Positions 27,784 to 39,580 of a stretch of 64,000 nt of DNA are shown here, piece after piece (position 1 is the stretch's first letter; the number at the start of each line of letters is the position of its first letter). The notes below the pieces were generated by a model. The model had not been told where the DNA came from. It did not search any database and saw only the letters and a program-made list of their open reading frames with translations. Made by a program: the position numbers and the translations under genes. Origin of the DNA: Acanthosoma haemorrhoidale. Its lineage: Eukaryota; Arthropoda; Insecta; Hemiptera; Acanthosomatidae. Where the stretch lies: contig CAKNEZ010000018.1 of NCBI GenBank assembly GCA_930367205.1, positions 1 through 64,000 on the forward strand, given 5' to 3'.

Positions 27784-27946
27784 ATACTTACCTGGCGTGG
27801 GGGCCTACCGTGATCAACAAGGCGGTTCCCCCAGGGTGAGGCTTTTCCATTGCACTTCGGTTGAGCTGACCCCTGCGAATACCCCAAATGCGGGTATCTC
27901 GGGCGCGTAATGTTTGGTAGTCGGGACTGCGTTCGCGCTTTCCCGT
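27784..27946 (+). ncRNA. U1: U1 snRNA, copy 12, variant Sm site
   Basis: The copy is full length, but the Sm site reads AATGTTTGG (27909-27917) where all but one of the other full copies have AATTTTTGG. The promoter region also differs: one extra T and TTTTGTATATT near 27660, and CTAGAAGGCC instead of CTAGACGGCC. A 20-bp insertion lies 3' of the gene near 28000. The changed Sm base could weaken Sm core assembly, so this may be a variant U1 or a dying copy. Confidence 0.93.
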
Positions 27947-30153
27947 TATAATTTCACCACATCATTCAATATAAGGGAAGGTGTACAGGGGAGACCTACC
28001 TACCTCTACTGTAGACCTACCTGTAGGGCCTCCTTCCGGACGTCCGCTTCCCGCTGTTTGTTGTACTTAGTGCAAGCTTTTCACACACCTGGTTTGTTGA
28101 CATACAGACAGATAATCAATCATCACCACCGCCTGTCTAATAAAAAGTACAGCAACAGCTTCAGACTCCGTCCCGTCGTCGTCGTCTTACCTCTCTCTCT
28201 CTCTACCTACTTACTACTACTCGACACTACCCCCTCCCTACCTGATAAACTAACTGACTCACATTGATGATGAGATTCATAATTTTTTTTTTTTTCCCCC
28301 CCTCTCCGAGGCAGAGAAAATCCTCCTCAATGAGATGATCATTGTATCTCATCATCTCAATAATGCGTCGTCATACCTAGCCCAACGTTTCCGTGAAAAT
28401 TGATTGATTGATTGATCAATGTTTATAGTACAATGAGGAAAATTCAAAATCGGATAGTTTAGTTTTTATCCGGGCTCTACTTTAATTAAATATTTGGATA
28501 ATTATGTCTAGAAGAGACTACATATATAAAAACTGGAAGGGGGGCTCACCCCGTATCGTATAGATAGATATAACATCGGACAGAGCATCGGCATGGGTTG
28601 ATATTCGCCTGCAGCCGGCTCTCCCCGGGGCAAGATGGGACCGGTCAGCCTAACGTCTCCCGCCCATCTAATGAGTGCACGAGCAAGTGTTAATGGGACG
28701 CACCTCCGTTCCTCGGATAGGCCGAACGAAGGCCTAAAGAAATCCGAAAACTATTAGCCGTTGGGTATTTATTACAGGAGGATATTTAAGATAAATGTTT
28801 ATCATCCCATAGCACTCTCTTCGGGTGTCTAAATCATTAGGAATAAATCAAACTATGATTTTCAAGAGGCAGACGGCACACTATAATTCAAAATTCAAAA
28901 TTGCTTTCCTCGTAAATACGGGCTCCGTATTATTCAATTAGAAATAGTACATACAGTGTATATATCATATAATAGTTGGATTTGGCAGCGTCGGGTTACT
29001 ATGATAACCATTTTTCATATTAAAGGATACCACAAACGATGTATGTTCTGGATATTAAAATAATTTTTAAGGGTATCTAGAGACTATATCGCTCCTCACG
29101 ACGTCCTCTGAAGGTGGAGCCCAGTCCGAGGGATAGCCGAGCCGGCCCGACATATCATCAAATCTCCGACGAATACTATTTTCAATATCAGCGATGAGCA
29201 AAATGATTTCATTTAAAAGAAAAGAAATTAAGTAAAATAATGATAAGGTGAGCCCAATTTTATATATGTATTTCAAAGACAAAATAGAGAAAGCTATTTT
29301 TTAATTAGCTAATCACAACTGGGGTTGTCCATGTAAAAGACACTACTCCAGGGAACAGACAGAATTAAAATTGTTGAGACGAAAAAAAATAATAGTGGGG
29401 ATAACGACTGAAAGTGAAAGGATCACTAGTTCCGGATTAGTGAGGTCGGGATCAGTAAATTTTTACGGCTTACTACAGGAGGAGGTTTTATCTGTGAGCT
29501 AAGGATAAACAGGCACCAAAATATTATTGCGGGAGTCACTCGATTGATACTATCATTCGAGATCATGGTTGGATTAGGAATAATGATTCATAAATAAAGT
29601 TACAGCAAGAGTCACTATTTAATTCGGCGGCAAAGTAATATTAAAAATAATTTAATGAACGGATCTCGGTGGATTCCTAAAAGATAACATATATACCCAA
29701 TATTTTTTTTATGTGTAACTCCAAAAATAAAAAATCTTATAAAATATTGTCATTATAAATAGTAGCAAATAAGATGAGGGAAATCTCAAAAATATAATAA
29801 ATAATACGTTTTGGAGCGTTTACTAATAATAGCTCGGGAGATTGGTTGAAGTTGAAGGGTGGATACCGGGAAGGAAGCTACACTAGCGCCACCTGTGTGA
29901 TCGCTAGCTAACCTGTGGGATCGAGAGGGATGCAGAGATATATGCACTAATACGGGTAGGGAAATGTTTTCGGTGCGTTTAAACTATTTATACTCGATAA
30001 TATATTGTGTAGTAAGATAAACGAAACATTTTTTTCTATATTACATCATCTGGTGGTTCGCTAGACGGCCATTCGTCTTCTCCGAATCCAGTTCAATCTC
30101 GCAAGTGAAGTTAGGTTTGACTTGACAACTATCGGATTTTCCCAAATTATAGC

Positions 30154-30316
30154 ATACTTACCTGGCGTGGGGGCCTACCGTGATCAACAAGGCGGTTCCC
30201 CCAGGGTGAGGCTTTTCCATTGCACTTCGGTTGAGCTGACCCCTGCGAATACCCCAAATGCGGGTATCTCGGGCGCGTAATTTTTGGTAGTCGGGACTGC
30301 GTTCGCGCTTTCCCGT
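30154..30316 (+). ncRNA. U1: U1 snRNA, copy 13
   Basis: The RNA region reads the same as copy 1, with the normal Sm site. The unit is subtype c, placed between the two variant copies 12 and 14. Confidence 0.96.
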
Positions 30317-32504
30317 TATAATTTCACCACATCATTCAATATAAGGGAAGGTGTACAGGGGAGAACCTACCTGTAGGGCCTCCTTCCGGACGTCCGCTTC
30401 CCGCTGTTTGTTGTACTTAGTGCAAGCTTTTCACACACCTGGTTTGTTGACATACAGACAGATAATCAATCATCACCACCGCCTGTCTAATAAAAAGTAC
30501 AGCAACAGCTTCAGACTCCGTCCCGTCGTCGTCGTCTTACCTCTCTCTCTCTCTACCTACTTACTACTACTCGACACTACCCCCTCCCTACCTGATAAAC
30601 TAACTGACTCACATTGATGATGAGATTCATAATTTTTTTTTTTTTCCCCCCCTCTCCGAGGCAGAGAAAATCCTCCTCAATGAGATGATCATTGTATCTC
30701 ATCATCTCAATAATGCGTCGTCATACCTAGCCCAACGTTTCCGTGAAAATTGATTGATTGATTGATCAATGTTTATAGTACAATGAGGAAAATTCAAAAT
30801 CGGATAGTTTAGTTTTTATCCGGGCTCTACTTTAATTAAATATTTGGATAATTATGTCTAGAAGAGACTACATATATAAAAACTGGAAGGGGGGCTCACC
30901 CCGTATCGTATAGATAGATATAACATCGGACAGAGCATCGGCATGGGTTGATATTCGCCTGCAGCCGGCTCTCCCCGGGGCAAGATGGGACCGGTCAGCC
31001 TAACGTCTCCCGCCCATCTAATGAGTGCACGAGCAAGTGTTAATGGGACGCACCTCCGTTCCTCGGATAGGCCGAACGAAGGCCTAAAGAAATCCGAAAA
31101 CTATTAGCCGTTGGGTATTTATTACAGGAGGATATTTAAGATAAATGTTTATCATCCCATAGCACTCTCTTCGGGTGTCTAAATCATTAGGAATAAATCA
31201 AACTATGATTTTCAAGAGGCAGACGGCACACTATAATTCAAAATTCAAAATTGCTTTCCTCGTAAATACGGGCTCCGTATTATTCAATTAGAAATAGTAC
31301 ATACAGTGTATATATCATATAATAGTTGGATTTGGCAGCGTCGGGTTACTATGATAACCATTTTTCATATTAAAGGATACCACAAACGATGTATGTTCTG
31401 GATATTAAAATAATTTTTAAGGGTATCTAGAGACTATATCGCTCCTCACGACGTCCTCTGAAGGTGGAGCCCAGTCCGAGGGATAGCCGAGCCGGCCCGA
31501 CATATCATCAAATCTCCGACGAATACTATTTTCAATATCAGCGATGAGCAAAATGATTTCATTTAAAAGAAAAGAAATTAAGTAAAATAATGATAAGGTG
31601 AGCCCAATTTTATATATGTATTTCAAAGACAAAATAGAGAAAGCTATTTTTTAATTAGCTAATCACAACTGGGGTTGTCCATGTAAAAGACACTACTCCA
31701 GGGAACAGACAGAATTAAAATTGTTGAGACGAAAAAAAATAATAGTGGGGATAACGACTGAAAGTGAAAGGATCACTAGTTCCGGATTAGTGAGGTCGGG
31801 ATCAGTAAATTTTTACGGCTTACTACAGGAGGAGGTTTTATCTGTGAGCTAAGGATAAACAGGCACCAAAATATTATTGCGGGAGTCACTCGATTGATAC
31901 TATCATTCGAGATCATGGTTGGATTAGGAATAATGATTCATAAATAAAGTTACAGCAAGAGTCACTATTTAATTCGGCGGCAAAGTAATATTAAAAATAA
32001 TTTAATGAACGGATCTCGGTGGATTCCTAAAAGATAACATATATACCCAATATTTTTTTTATGTGTAACTCCAAAAATAAAAAATCTTATAAAATATTGT
32101 CATTATAAATAGTAGCAAATAAGATGAGGGAAATCTCAAAAATATAATAAATAATACGTTTTGGAGCGTTTACTAATAATAGCTCGGGAGATTGGTTGAA
32201 GTTGAAGGGTGGATACCGGGAAGGAAGCTACACTAGCGCCACCTGTGTGATCGCTAGCTAACCTGTGGGATCGAGAGTGATGCAGAGATATATGCACTAA
32301 TACGGGTAGGGAAATGTTTTTGGTGCGTTTAAACTATTTATACTCGATAATATATTGTGTAGTAAGATAAACGAAACATTTTTTTTGTATATTACATCAT
32401 CTGGTGGTTCGCTAGAAGGCCATTCGTCTTCTCCGAATCCAGTTCAATCTCGCAAGTGAAGTTAGGTTTGACTTGACAACTATCGGATTTTCCCAAATTA
32501 TAGC

Positions 32505-32667
32505 ATACTTACCTGGCGTGGGGGCCTACCGTGATCAACAAGGCGGTTCCCCCAGGGTGAGGCTTTTCCATTGCACTTCGGTTGAGCTGACCCCTGCGAA
32601 TACCCCAAATGCGGGTATCTCGGGCGCGTAATGTTTGGTAGTCGGGACTGCGTTCGCGCTTTCCCGT
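32505..32667 (+). ncRNA. U1: U1 snRNA, copy 14, variant Sm site
   Basis: This copy carries the same AATGTTTGG Sm change (32630-32638), the same upstream changes and the same 20-bp downstream insertion as copy 12. Its unit has a CT tract two bases shorter than unit 12 and several private spacer changes, and it ends at 33678 where a Gypsy element begins. Confidence 0.93.
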
Positions 32668-33678
32668 TATAATTTCACCACATCATTCAATATAAGGGAA
32701 GGTGTACAGGGGAGACCTACCTACCTCTACTGTAGACCTACCTGTAGGGCCTCCTTCCGGACGTCCGCTTCCCGCTGTTTGTTGTACTTAGTGCAAGCTT
32801 TTCACACACCTGGTTTGTTGACATACAGACAGATAATCAATCATCACCACCGCCTGTCTAATAAAAAGTACAGCAACAGCTTCAGACTCCGTCCCGTCGT
32901 CGTCGTCTTACCTCTCTCTCTCTACCTACTTACTACTACTCGACACTACCCCCTCCCTACCTGATAAACTAACTGACTCACATTGATGATGAGATTCATA
33001 ATTTTTTTTTTTTTTCCCCCCTCTCCGAGGCAGAGAAAATCCTCCACAATGAGATGATCATTGTATCTCATCATCTCAATAATGCGTCGTCATACCTAGC
33101 CCAACGTTTCCGTGAAAATTGATTGATTGATTGATCAATGTTTATAGTACAATGAGGAAAATTCAAAATTGGATAGTTTAGTTTTTATCCGGGCTCTACT
33201 TTAATTAAATATTTGGATAATTATGTCTAGAAGAGACTACATATATAAAAACTGGAAGGGGGGCTCACCCCGTATCGTATAGATAGATAAACCATCGGAC
33301 AGAGCATCGGCATGGGTTGATATTCGCCTGCAGCTGGCTCTCCCCCGGGCAAGATGGGACCGGTCAGCCTAACGTCTTCCGCCCATCTAATGAGTGCACG
33401 AGCAAGTGTTAATGGGACGCACCTCCGTTCCTCGGATAGGCCGAACGAAGGCCTAAAGAAATCCGAAAACTATTAGCCGTTGGGTATTTATTACAGGAGG
33501 ATATTTAAGATAAATGTTAATCATCCCATAGCACTCTCTTCGGGTGTCTAAATCATTAGGAATAAATCAAACTATGATTTTCAAGAGGCAGACGGCACAC
33601 TATAATTCAAAATTCAAAATTGCTTTCCTCGTAAATACGGGCTCCGTATTATTCAATTAGAAATAGTACATACAGTGT

Positions 33679-34047
33679 AAGTATTTATACAGTACGTCCC
33701 TTGATTGTAAGACACTTGTTTCTAATCTCATGACCATGCTGACCCCTAAACGTAGCGCAATTGTGACCCAACACTATTTTTTGAACATTACCCAGAAAGA
33801 AAATCAGTCGATTTCCGAATTTGTTGCTGCGTTACAGCGAGACATATGAGATTGTGAATTCAAAGTAGAATGTATTTCCGACTCGTGTAAAAATTCAGAG
33901 GGGAAGAAAACAAGTATCTCGGTGAATGATATTTTCCTCAGAGCTCAGTTCATTCGAGGATTACGTCATAACTGGATAAGGGAACAGCTTCTGCAGTCAA
34001 CTGTAACTGGTTTTAATAAAATGTTAGCCAAAGCCACTGCACTAGAG
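33679..34047 (+). pseudogene. Element C gag fragment
   Basis: One frame reads through from the array junction to 34047, with a single in-frame TGA at 33847-33849. Recognisable gag-type segments are SISEFVAALQ and FLRAQFIRGLRHNWIRE, of the kind found in retrotransposon capsid domains. The frame then runs into element A. The capsid would form the virus-like particle that packages element RNA in the cytoplasm. It is truncated at the left and interrupted at the right. Confidence 0.75.
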
Positions 34048-35722
34048 GGCTCTTTGCTCACTACTCGAAATGGATTGCACATTATTCTGATAAAATTAGA
34101 TCACTGACCGACTCTAAGACCTTCCCTCTGGATCATCAAACTACTAAAGATTTTGAAAACCTAAACTAAGTATTGCTGAAGCTGCAGTTACCACAATGAA
34201 TGACAATGAACAGATGGTAGTAGAGACAGATGCTTCAGACGTCGCCTTGGCCGCAACTTTGAGTCAGGGTGGTCGGCCTGTGGCGTTCTTCTCACGGACA
34301 CTCACTAAGTCTGAACGTGCACACCCTGCGATAGAGAAGGAAGCAGCTGCAATTGTGGAATCTCTCAAGAAATGGAGATCTTTTCTTTTTGGTAGACATT
34401 TTCAACTACTAACTGATTAACAAGCACTCTCTTTCGTATTCAACCAAAAACACTCAAGAAAAATAAAAAATGATAAAATTCTACGTTAGAGACTCGAATT
34501 GGCTCCTTTCCAATTCGATATAACCTACCGCCCTGGAAGAGAAAAAACGAAGGCTGATGCCCTATCTAGAGTTTGTAGCTCCATCTCCAATGATCGACTG
34601 TTGGAGTTGCATCGATCTCTCAACCATCCCGGTATCACCAGAATGGTTCACTGGCTGCGGTGCAGGAATCTCCCATTTTCAGTTGAAGATGTTAGAAGGG
34701 TCAACTCAACTTGTTCGGTTTGTGCCGAAGTCAAACCCCGTTTTCACAAATCGCAAGGTACTCTCATCAAAGCAACTATTACTTTTGAACGAATAAATGT
34801 AGACTTCAAGGGTCCAATCCCCTCGAAGACGAGGAAATACTACATTCTGACCATCATAGACGAATATTCTGGATTCCCATTCGCCTACGCTTGTAAAGAC
34901 ACAACCTCTGGCACTGTCATAAAATGTTTTACAGATCTTTTTATGCTTTTTGGGACTCCAGCTTATGTGCACTCGGACAGAGGTTCCTCCTTTATTTCGC
35001 GAGAATTAATATCATTCCTACATTCCAACGGAATAGCCACTAGCAACTCAACGCCCTATAATCCTCAAGGGAATGGACAGGTGGAGCGTTTGAATGGTAC
35101 CTTGTGGATAACCATAAATCTAGCTCTCAAGACGAAAAATCTCCAGACTCGCGATTGGGAAAAAGTTCTCCCGTAAGCTCTTCACTCCATTAGGTATTTG
35201 TTATGCACTGCCACGAATTGTACTCCTCATCAACGATTCTTTAGTTTTCCTCGCCGAACCTCAAACGGAGAAGCTTTACCTACTGGGCTTACCACACCTG
35301 GGCCAGTACTCATCAAACGAAACATACGGTCCAGCAAGTATGACGACTTGGTAGAAGAAGCAGAACTTCTAGAAGCTAACCCCTAATATGCATGTATTAG
35401 GCGGAAAGATGGCAGTGAATCAACTGTCTCTCTACGACAACTTGCCCCTAGAGGAAACACGGATCTATTGCTAAAAGCTGAAGCCCCTCCACTTATTGAA
35501 GAACGAAGAGAAATCTCTCAAATTCGACCTAGCCCTGAAGGAGCTGGAACAGGTCGAGCTGAAGCAGGTCTACCGTTCACCCTAGATCTGAATAACTCCA
35601 GTCCTCGAAATATCAATCGGAAAGTTCAAATTGACCTACCTTCATCTGACACTGAAACCTCAAGACCTAGACGAACTCTCAAGCCTCCTGCTTATCTGAA
35701 GGATTATGTAACCAAGTTTTAG
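34048..35722 (+). pseudogene. Element A pol remnant: RNase H, integrase and C-terminal tail
   Basis: After a 1-base deletion near 34165, a single frame covers RNase H (ETDASDVALAA near 34225), the HHCC zinc region of integrase (HRSLNHPG, then CSVC), and the DDE core (VDFKGP, HSDRGSSF, NGQVERLNG). The natural end is the TAG at 35720-35722. Stops interrupt it at 34418-34420, 34487-34489, 35174-35176 and 35384-35386. Compared with element B, three come from CAA or GAA codons becoming TAA and one from a TGG codon becoming TAG. The integrase core between the second and third stop is open over 225 codons, unlike in B. Confidence 0.87.
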
Positions 35723-35744
35723 TTCAAAATATAGAGGGGGAGAA

Positions 35745-35887
35745 TGTGATGAAATGGAATGCTTAATATTCCATATGTTCAATTGTTCAAATTTATTTTC
35801 AACTCTGTCATTACTGTCTGTAGTTTATAATAAATAAAAGCCTAATTTCTGGTCTTAAATGTATTTATTATCAGTACAAATACAACA
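35745..35887 (+). repeat. 3' LTR of element A (143 bp)
   Basis: It starts TGTGATGAAATGG and ends AATACAACA, as in the element B LTRs. It lacks 16 bp (TTTAATTTATCATATG) that B has, a likely slip between two CATATGTT copies. A purine tract AGAGGGGGAGAA precedes it. Confidence 0.9.
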
Positions 35888-36965
35888 TACAGGTACTTCA
35901 TCTTTCTCTAGTGACACGTATCACCTATCTGGATCATTAAAAGACCGTTCGTCCAACTGCCCTGATTCTCGTAATAAATTTCATTCATCAGGAGCCAAAA
36001 ATAGATCCCACAGCCGAAGTAGAATAGATTATAAAGCATTAGGGATTCGTGACATATGTACAAGGTGTGCTAGAAATAATTATAGACTAGCAGACTGTCA
36101 CGTTGATTATGATAAAGCTCATTGCACGTCATGTAACCGTAAGGGACACGTTTCACGAGTTTGTATCACCACCCTGTCACAAAATAAAAAACCTAGTTAC
36201 GTATCATCTGCAAATGCAATTTCTCACGTCAACGCTGAACATCAATACGGCATTTCATATCTTAAAGACCTTTTCGAAGTAAACCCCGACTCCGATAAAT
36301 ATATCGTTACCGTCCAAATCAATGGAAAACCCCAGCTCATGGAGGTCGATTCAGGAGCAAGATTTTCTCTCCTAAACGAGGATGATTTTAGGAAATTGAA
36401 TTTGGAACTAGAAATCCAACCAACAAATACCATTTTTCGAGCGTACTCAGGCAACAAAATTCTTCCGAGAGGAAAAGTGGAGGTAACAGCCACATATAAA
36501 GGTAGAAATGCGTGTGGTGACCTGTATATTGTTCCGTCTGGCCATACAACATTGCTTGGGTGTCAATGGATTAGAGATTTAATGATTGAATGGAGAGAAA
36601 TTGATACCACCAAAAACCATATGTCAAGTGTACTTGCGGTGGGCTGTGTCGCTGCGCCTGGCGAGATAATAGCTGAGTTCCCAACTGTCTTTGCCGAGGA
36701 AGTTGGTTGCATTCCAGATTATGAAGTTAAGCTGCAGCTACGACAAGGGGCAAAACCTAGTTTCACAAGAGAACGCCATTCACCTTATGCTCTACGAGAA
36801 CGTGTTGAAAAAGAATTCGATTCCCTGGAAGCTACTGGAATAATTTTGCCGGTTACAACGAGTGATTGGGGATCACCATTAGTTGTTATCCCAAAACCAG
36901 ATGGTGGTGTACGCTTATGCGTTGATTATAAATCAGGTGTCAATAAAAAGATTAATTTCAGCTAA
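35888..36965 (+). pseudogene. Element C gag C-terminus, protease and start of RT
   Basis: The frame shows a cysteine-rich nucleocapsid segment at about 36057-36163 (CTRC, later CTSCNRKGHVSRVC, a CCHC knuckle). An aspartic protease follows, with VDSGARFSLL near 36346. The RT N-terminus then appears (WGSPLVVIPKPDGGVRLCVDY). The frame ends at 36963-36965 because of a one-base shift in an A-rich stretch at about 36947-36953, and RT continues in the next frame. The bases before 35888 in this frame belong to the LTR of element A, so the ATG at 35859 is not the true start. Confidence 0.85.
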
Positions 36966-38259
36966 CTTTCCCATACGAAAAATAGAAGATGTGTTACACA
37001 GTATACGCAATTCAAGGTATTTTTGTAAAATTGATTTATATAAGGCGTACTTGCATGTAAAAGTCTGTCCAGATAGTGCAATGATCCAAACCATAGCAAC
37101 ACACCGTGGCGTGTATAGAATGAACCGCCTCAGTTTTGGCATCAAGTCTGCACCAGCCGAGTTCAATCGCATAATGTCTCAAGTTCTTCAGGGGTTGCAA
37201 AAATCAGAAGCATATTTTGACGACATAATATGCCATGGAGCAACTTTGGAAGAATGTACTCAAAATTTGCGCGCCTGCCTCAAACGTCTTGCTGACCACG
37301 ACCTACATGTCAACCAAAGTAAGTGTTCTTTCTTTGAAGAAAACATTGAGTACCTAGGTCATGTTGTGGAGCACAACCAGATTCGAAAATTCCCTGAAAA
37401 TGTTCGAGCTGTCAACAATATGCCACGCCCTAAAGATGCTGACGGAGTTCGTAGATTTCTGGGACTTCTTACATATTACTCACAATTTTCAGCCTTGTCA
37501 TTCCCCCTCCACAGGTTGTTGCAGAACAATCAACGATTTTCATGGACAAGTGATTGTGAAGCCTCCTTTTTGAAATTAAAGGCAGAGCTTTGTAGTGACC
37601 GCGTTCTGATTCCATTTGACCCTACTTCACCAGTCATGCTTACATGTGATGCAAGCCCAGATGGCGTTGCAGCAGTTCTAAGCCACCCCGTAGATGATGC
37701 TGAAAGACCTATTGCCTATGCTTCCCGCTCACTCTCATCTTCAGAAGCTAATTATAGCCAGCTAGACAGCGAAGCTCTTGCTATTATTTTTGGTGTAAAT
37801 CAGTTTTATGATTATGTTTTTGGCAAACAGTTCACCCTAGTAACAGACATTCAACCACTATCAAGAATTTTTCAGCATAATAAACAATTGCCACGCATGA
37901 CAAGCGCACGATTGTTGCGATACGCCTCATTCCTGTCAGGATTTGATTATAAAGTAAAATTCAAATCTGGCGAAAATTATAAAAATGTTGATTGCCTTTC
38001 ACGAGCTCCTGCTCATGCTATCCATACATCAACTGACACCTTGATGGGAGAAGAAGTTCACCAAATTTTTTCTGAACAAATTGTTCATATCTCAAGCAAT
38101 AAAGTTACATTTGAGACTATTCAAGAGGAAACCAAGAAGGATCCGGAACTCAAGAAAATCATCGAGTCACTAAAAAACGACTGCGTGGACTCAGAATTTA
38201 CACTGCATGAAGACGTCATCTTCCGCCAAGATCGTATTGTCATCCCTACATCCCTTTGA
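36952..38259 (+). pseudogene. Element C reverse transcriptase and RNase H
   Basis: The frame holds the RT palm with FCKIDLYKAYLHV, SFGIKSAPAEFNR and the catalytic YFDD at 37213-37224. The connection follows, then RNase H (TCDASPDGVAAVLS near 37643, LDSEALAI) and LTDIQPL-like ending motifs. It stops at TGA 38257-38259. The same frame continues into the integrase, so this is one nonsense change, probably from CGA. The enzyme would copy element RNA into DNA inside particles. Confidence 0.9.
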
Positions 38260-39360
38260 AGTCAAGTTATATCAGAACTTCATGAAACACATCTAGGGAT
38301 CATGAAAATGAAACAATTAGCCCGAAAATATGTTTACTGGCCTGGAATTGACAGTCAGATTGAGCGAATTGTCAAAAGTTGTGAGCGGTGCGCCTTTACA
38401 AGATTGGCTCCACCAAAAGTACCAGTTCACCTTTGGGATGAACCATCCGAGAATTGGGAACGAGTCCATATAGATTATGCTGGACCGTTCCAGGGCCATT
38501 ATTTCCTTGTTTGCATAGATGCTAAGTCAAAATGGGCGGAAGTTGAACCTATCAAAGAAGCACCTACCACGTCCTCAACCATAAATCTTTTCAGAAAGAT
38601 TTTTTCAACGCATGGATTCCCAAATCAGCTTGTTTCAGATAACGCTAGCATTTTTCAGAGCGAAGAGTTTCATCTTTTTTGCCGCACAAACGGAATTTTT
38701 CAAAAATTTATAGCCCCTGGCCATCCAGCAACTAATGGCCTTGCTGAACGTAATGTGCGGACACTTAAGGATAAGTTGTGGGCCTTGTCAAATGACGATA
38801 CCCCTATGGCAGAAAAAGTCACAAATATCCTATTTCATTATATCCTATTTCCCCTTGCTAATGGCTCCTCACCTGCTGAGTTATATTAGAAAAGAAAATT
38901 CCGAATCCGCCTGGATGCCTTGTTACCAACCAAACCACACTCTTCTCAGTCAACGCGAGTTACCAGAAGATTTTTTCATGTGGGGGAGAGAGTGCAAATC
39001 CGTGTCTTCAAAAATAACTAGCCAAAGTGGGAGTTTGGTGAGGTGACGAAAAGGTTGGGTCAACAACATTACCTTGTCCACCTGGACGAATCAAGGAGAA
39101 TTTTCAAGCGTCACACAAATCAACTGAGAAACACCCTTGTACAAGCAAAAAAGACTGTTTCATTTGGCTCTTCTCAGTCTTATGAAATTCCTCGAGCTCC
39201 AGGTCCACCTCAGGAACCTCACACTCAATTTGCACCTCATGATTTTCCAGATTCATCTTCAACCGAACCTTTTCTTCAGACTCCTCTATGTCCCATCAAC
39301 AGACCTGTTCGTCAGAGAAGACTCCCAGAAAGGTTTCGAGATCCTAACATATCACTTTAG
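38260..39360 (+). pseudogene. Element C integrase and C-terminal tail
   Basis: Integrase joins element DNA to the chromosome. An HHCC zinc module is visible (HETHLGI, then CERC at about 38380-38391). The DDE triad lies in VHIDYAGPF, LVSDNASIF and GLAERNV. The frame ends at 38887-38889. Remaining sequence continues in other frames, including 39043-39360 (QQHYLVHLDESRRIFKRH, a tail typical of K02A2.6-like elements), so there are at least two more frameshifts. It is not functional. Confidence 0.85.
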
Positions 39361-39443
39361 TATTGATGTCCCCTCACAAGATACATACTTTTTGATTCAT
39401 GGTACTATTTTAATGTTAATAATTCTTGAATAGTGGGGGAGAC

Positions 39444-39580
39444 TGTTATGTATAATTAAAACTAATGACTATTTAATATAATTGAAACCCTTATATCATG
39501 TAACCATTATTTGTAACCTTGTTGTAACCTTTATATAAATATACTTCATGTTCTCGCTCCAAGCCACGTGTACGTTATCA
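39444..39580 (+). repeat. Probable 3' LTR of element C
   Basis: A purine tract TAGTGGGGGAGA ends just before TGTTATGTATAATT at 39444. The right edge is set at GTTATCA (39580) by the TG...CA rule. The 5' LTR is absent, so the end cannot be confirmed. The segment contains ATATAAAT at about 39532-39539. Confidence 0.55.

Larger units (their letters stand above)
2521..33678 (+). repeat. Tandem array of U1 snRNA repeat units, normal period 2,350 bp
   Basis: After the relic, unit starts (at ATGTTTTCGGTGCG or its variant) are 2581, 4931, 7283, 9633, 11983, 14333, 15842, 18192, 20543, 22893, 25243, 27593, 29964 and 32314. Most units are 2,350-2,352 bp. Unit 6 is 1,509 bp and unit 12 is 2,371 bp. Unit 14 is cut off at 33678 by a Gypsy element. 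Each unit has a ~190-bp upstream promoter region, a 163-nt U1 gene, a CT tract, and about 2 kb of AT-rich spacer. The units differ by scattered substitutions. Diagnostic bases define subtype a (units 1, 3, 4), subtype b (2, 6, 9, 11) and subtype c (5, 7, 8, 10, 12, 13). I found no second RNA gene in the spacer. Confidence 0.97.
34048..35887 (+). mobile_element. Gypsy-type element A, 5' truncated, inserted in element C gag
   Basis: This is a near-identical relative of element B (55573-59578). It begins inside the B-type pol at the segment just after RT (B position about 57706) and ends with a 3' LTR at 35887, after which element C resumes. The LTR, gag, protease and RT of its 5' half are missing, so either the copy lost them after insertion or it arrived as a partial template. 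Confidence 0.88.
33679..39580 (+). mobile_element. Gypsy-type LTR retrotransposon C (K02A2.6-like), 5' truncated, interrupted by element A
   Basis: The order is partial gag (33679-34047), inserted element A (34048-35887), then the rest of gag, protease, RT, RNase H, integrase and one 3' LTR. The order RT-RNase H-integrase and the RT motif YFDD fit the Gypsy (Metaviridae-like) group. The 5' LTR and gag N-terminus are gone, replaced by the U1 array, so the junction at 33678/33679 is a deletion or rearrangement breakpoint. Several stops and frameshifts make it inactive. Confidence 0.88.

Noticed and set aside
2521..33678. The array as a CRISPR-like or satellite array without genes
   Set aside because: The unit length is 2,350 bp and each unit carries a clear U1 gene with promoter. 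There are no short spacers.
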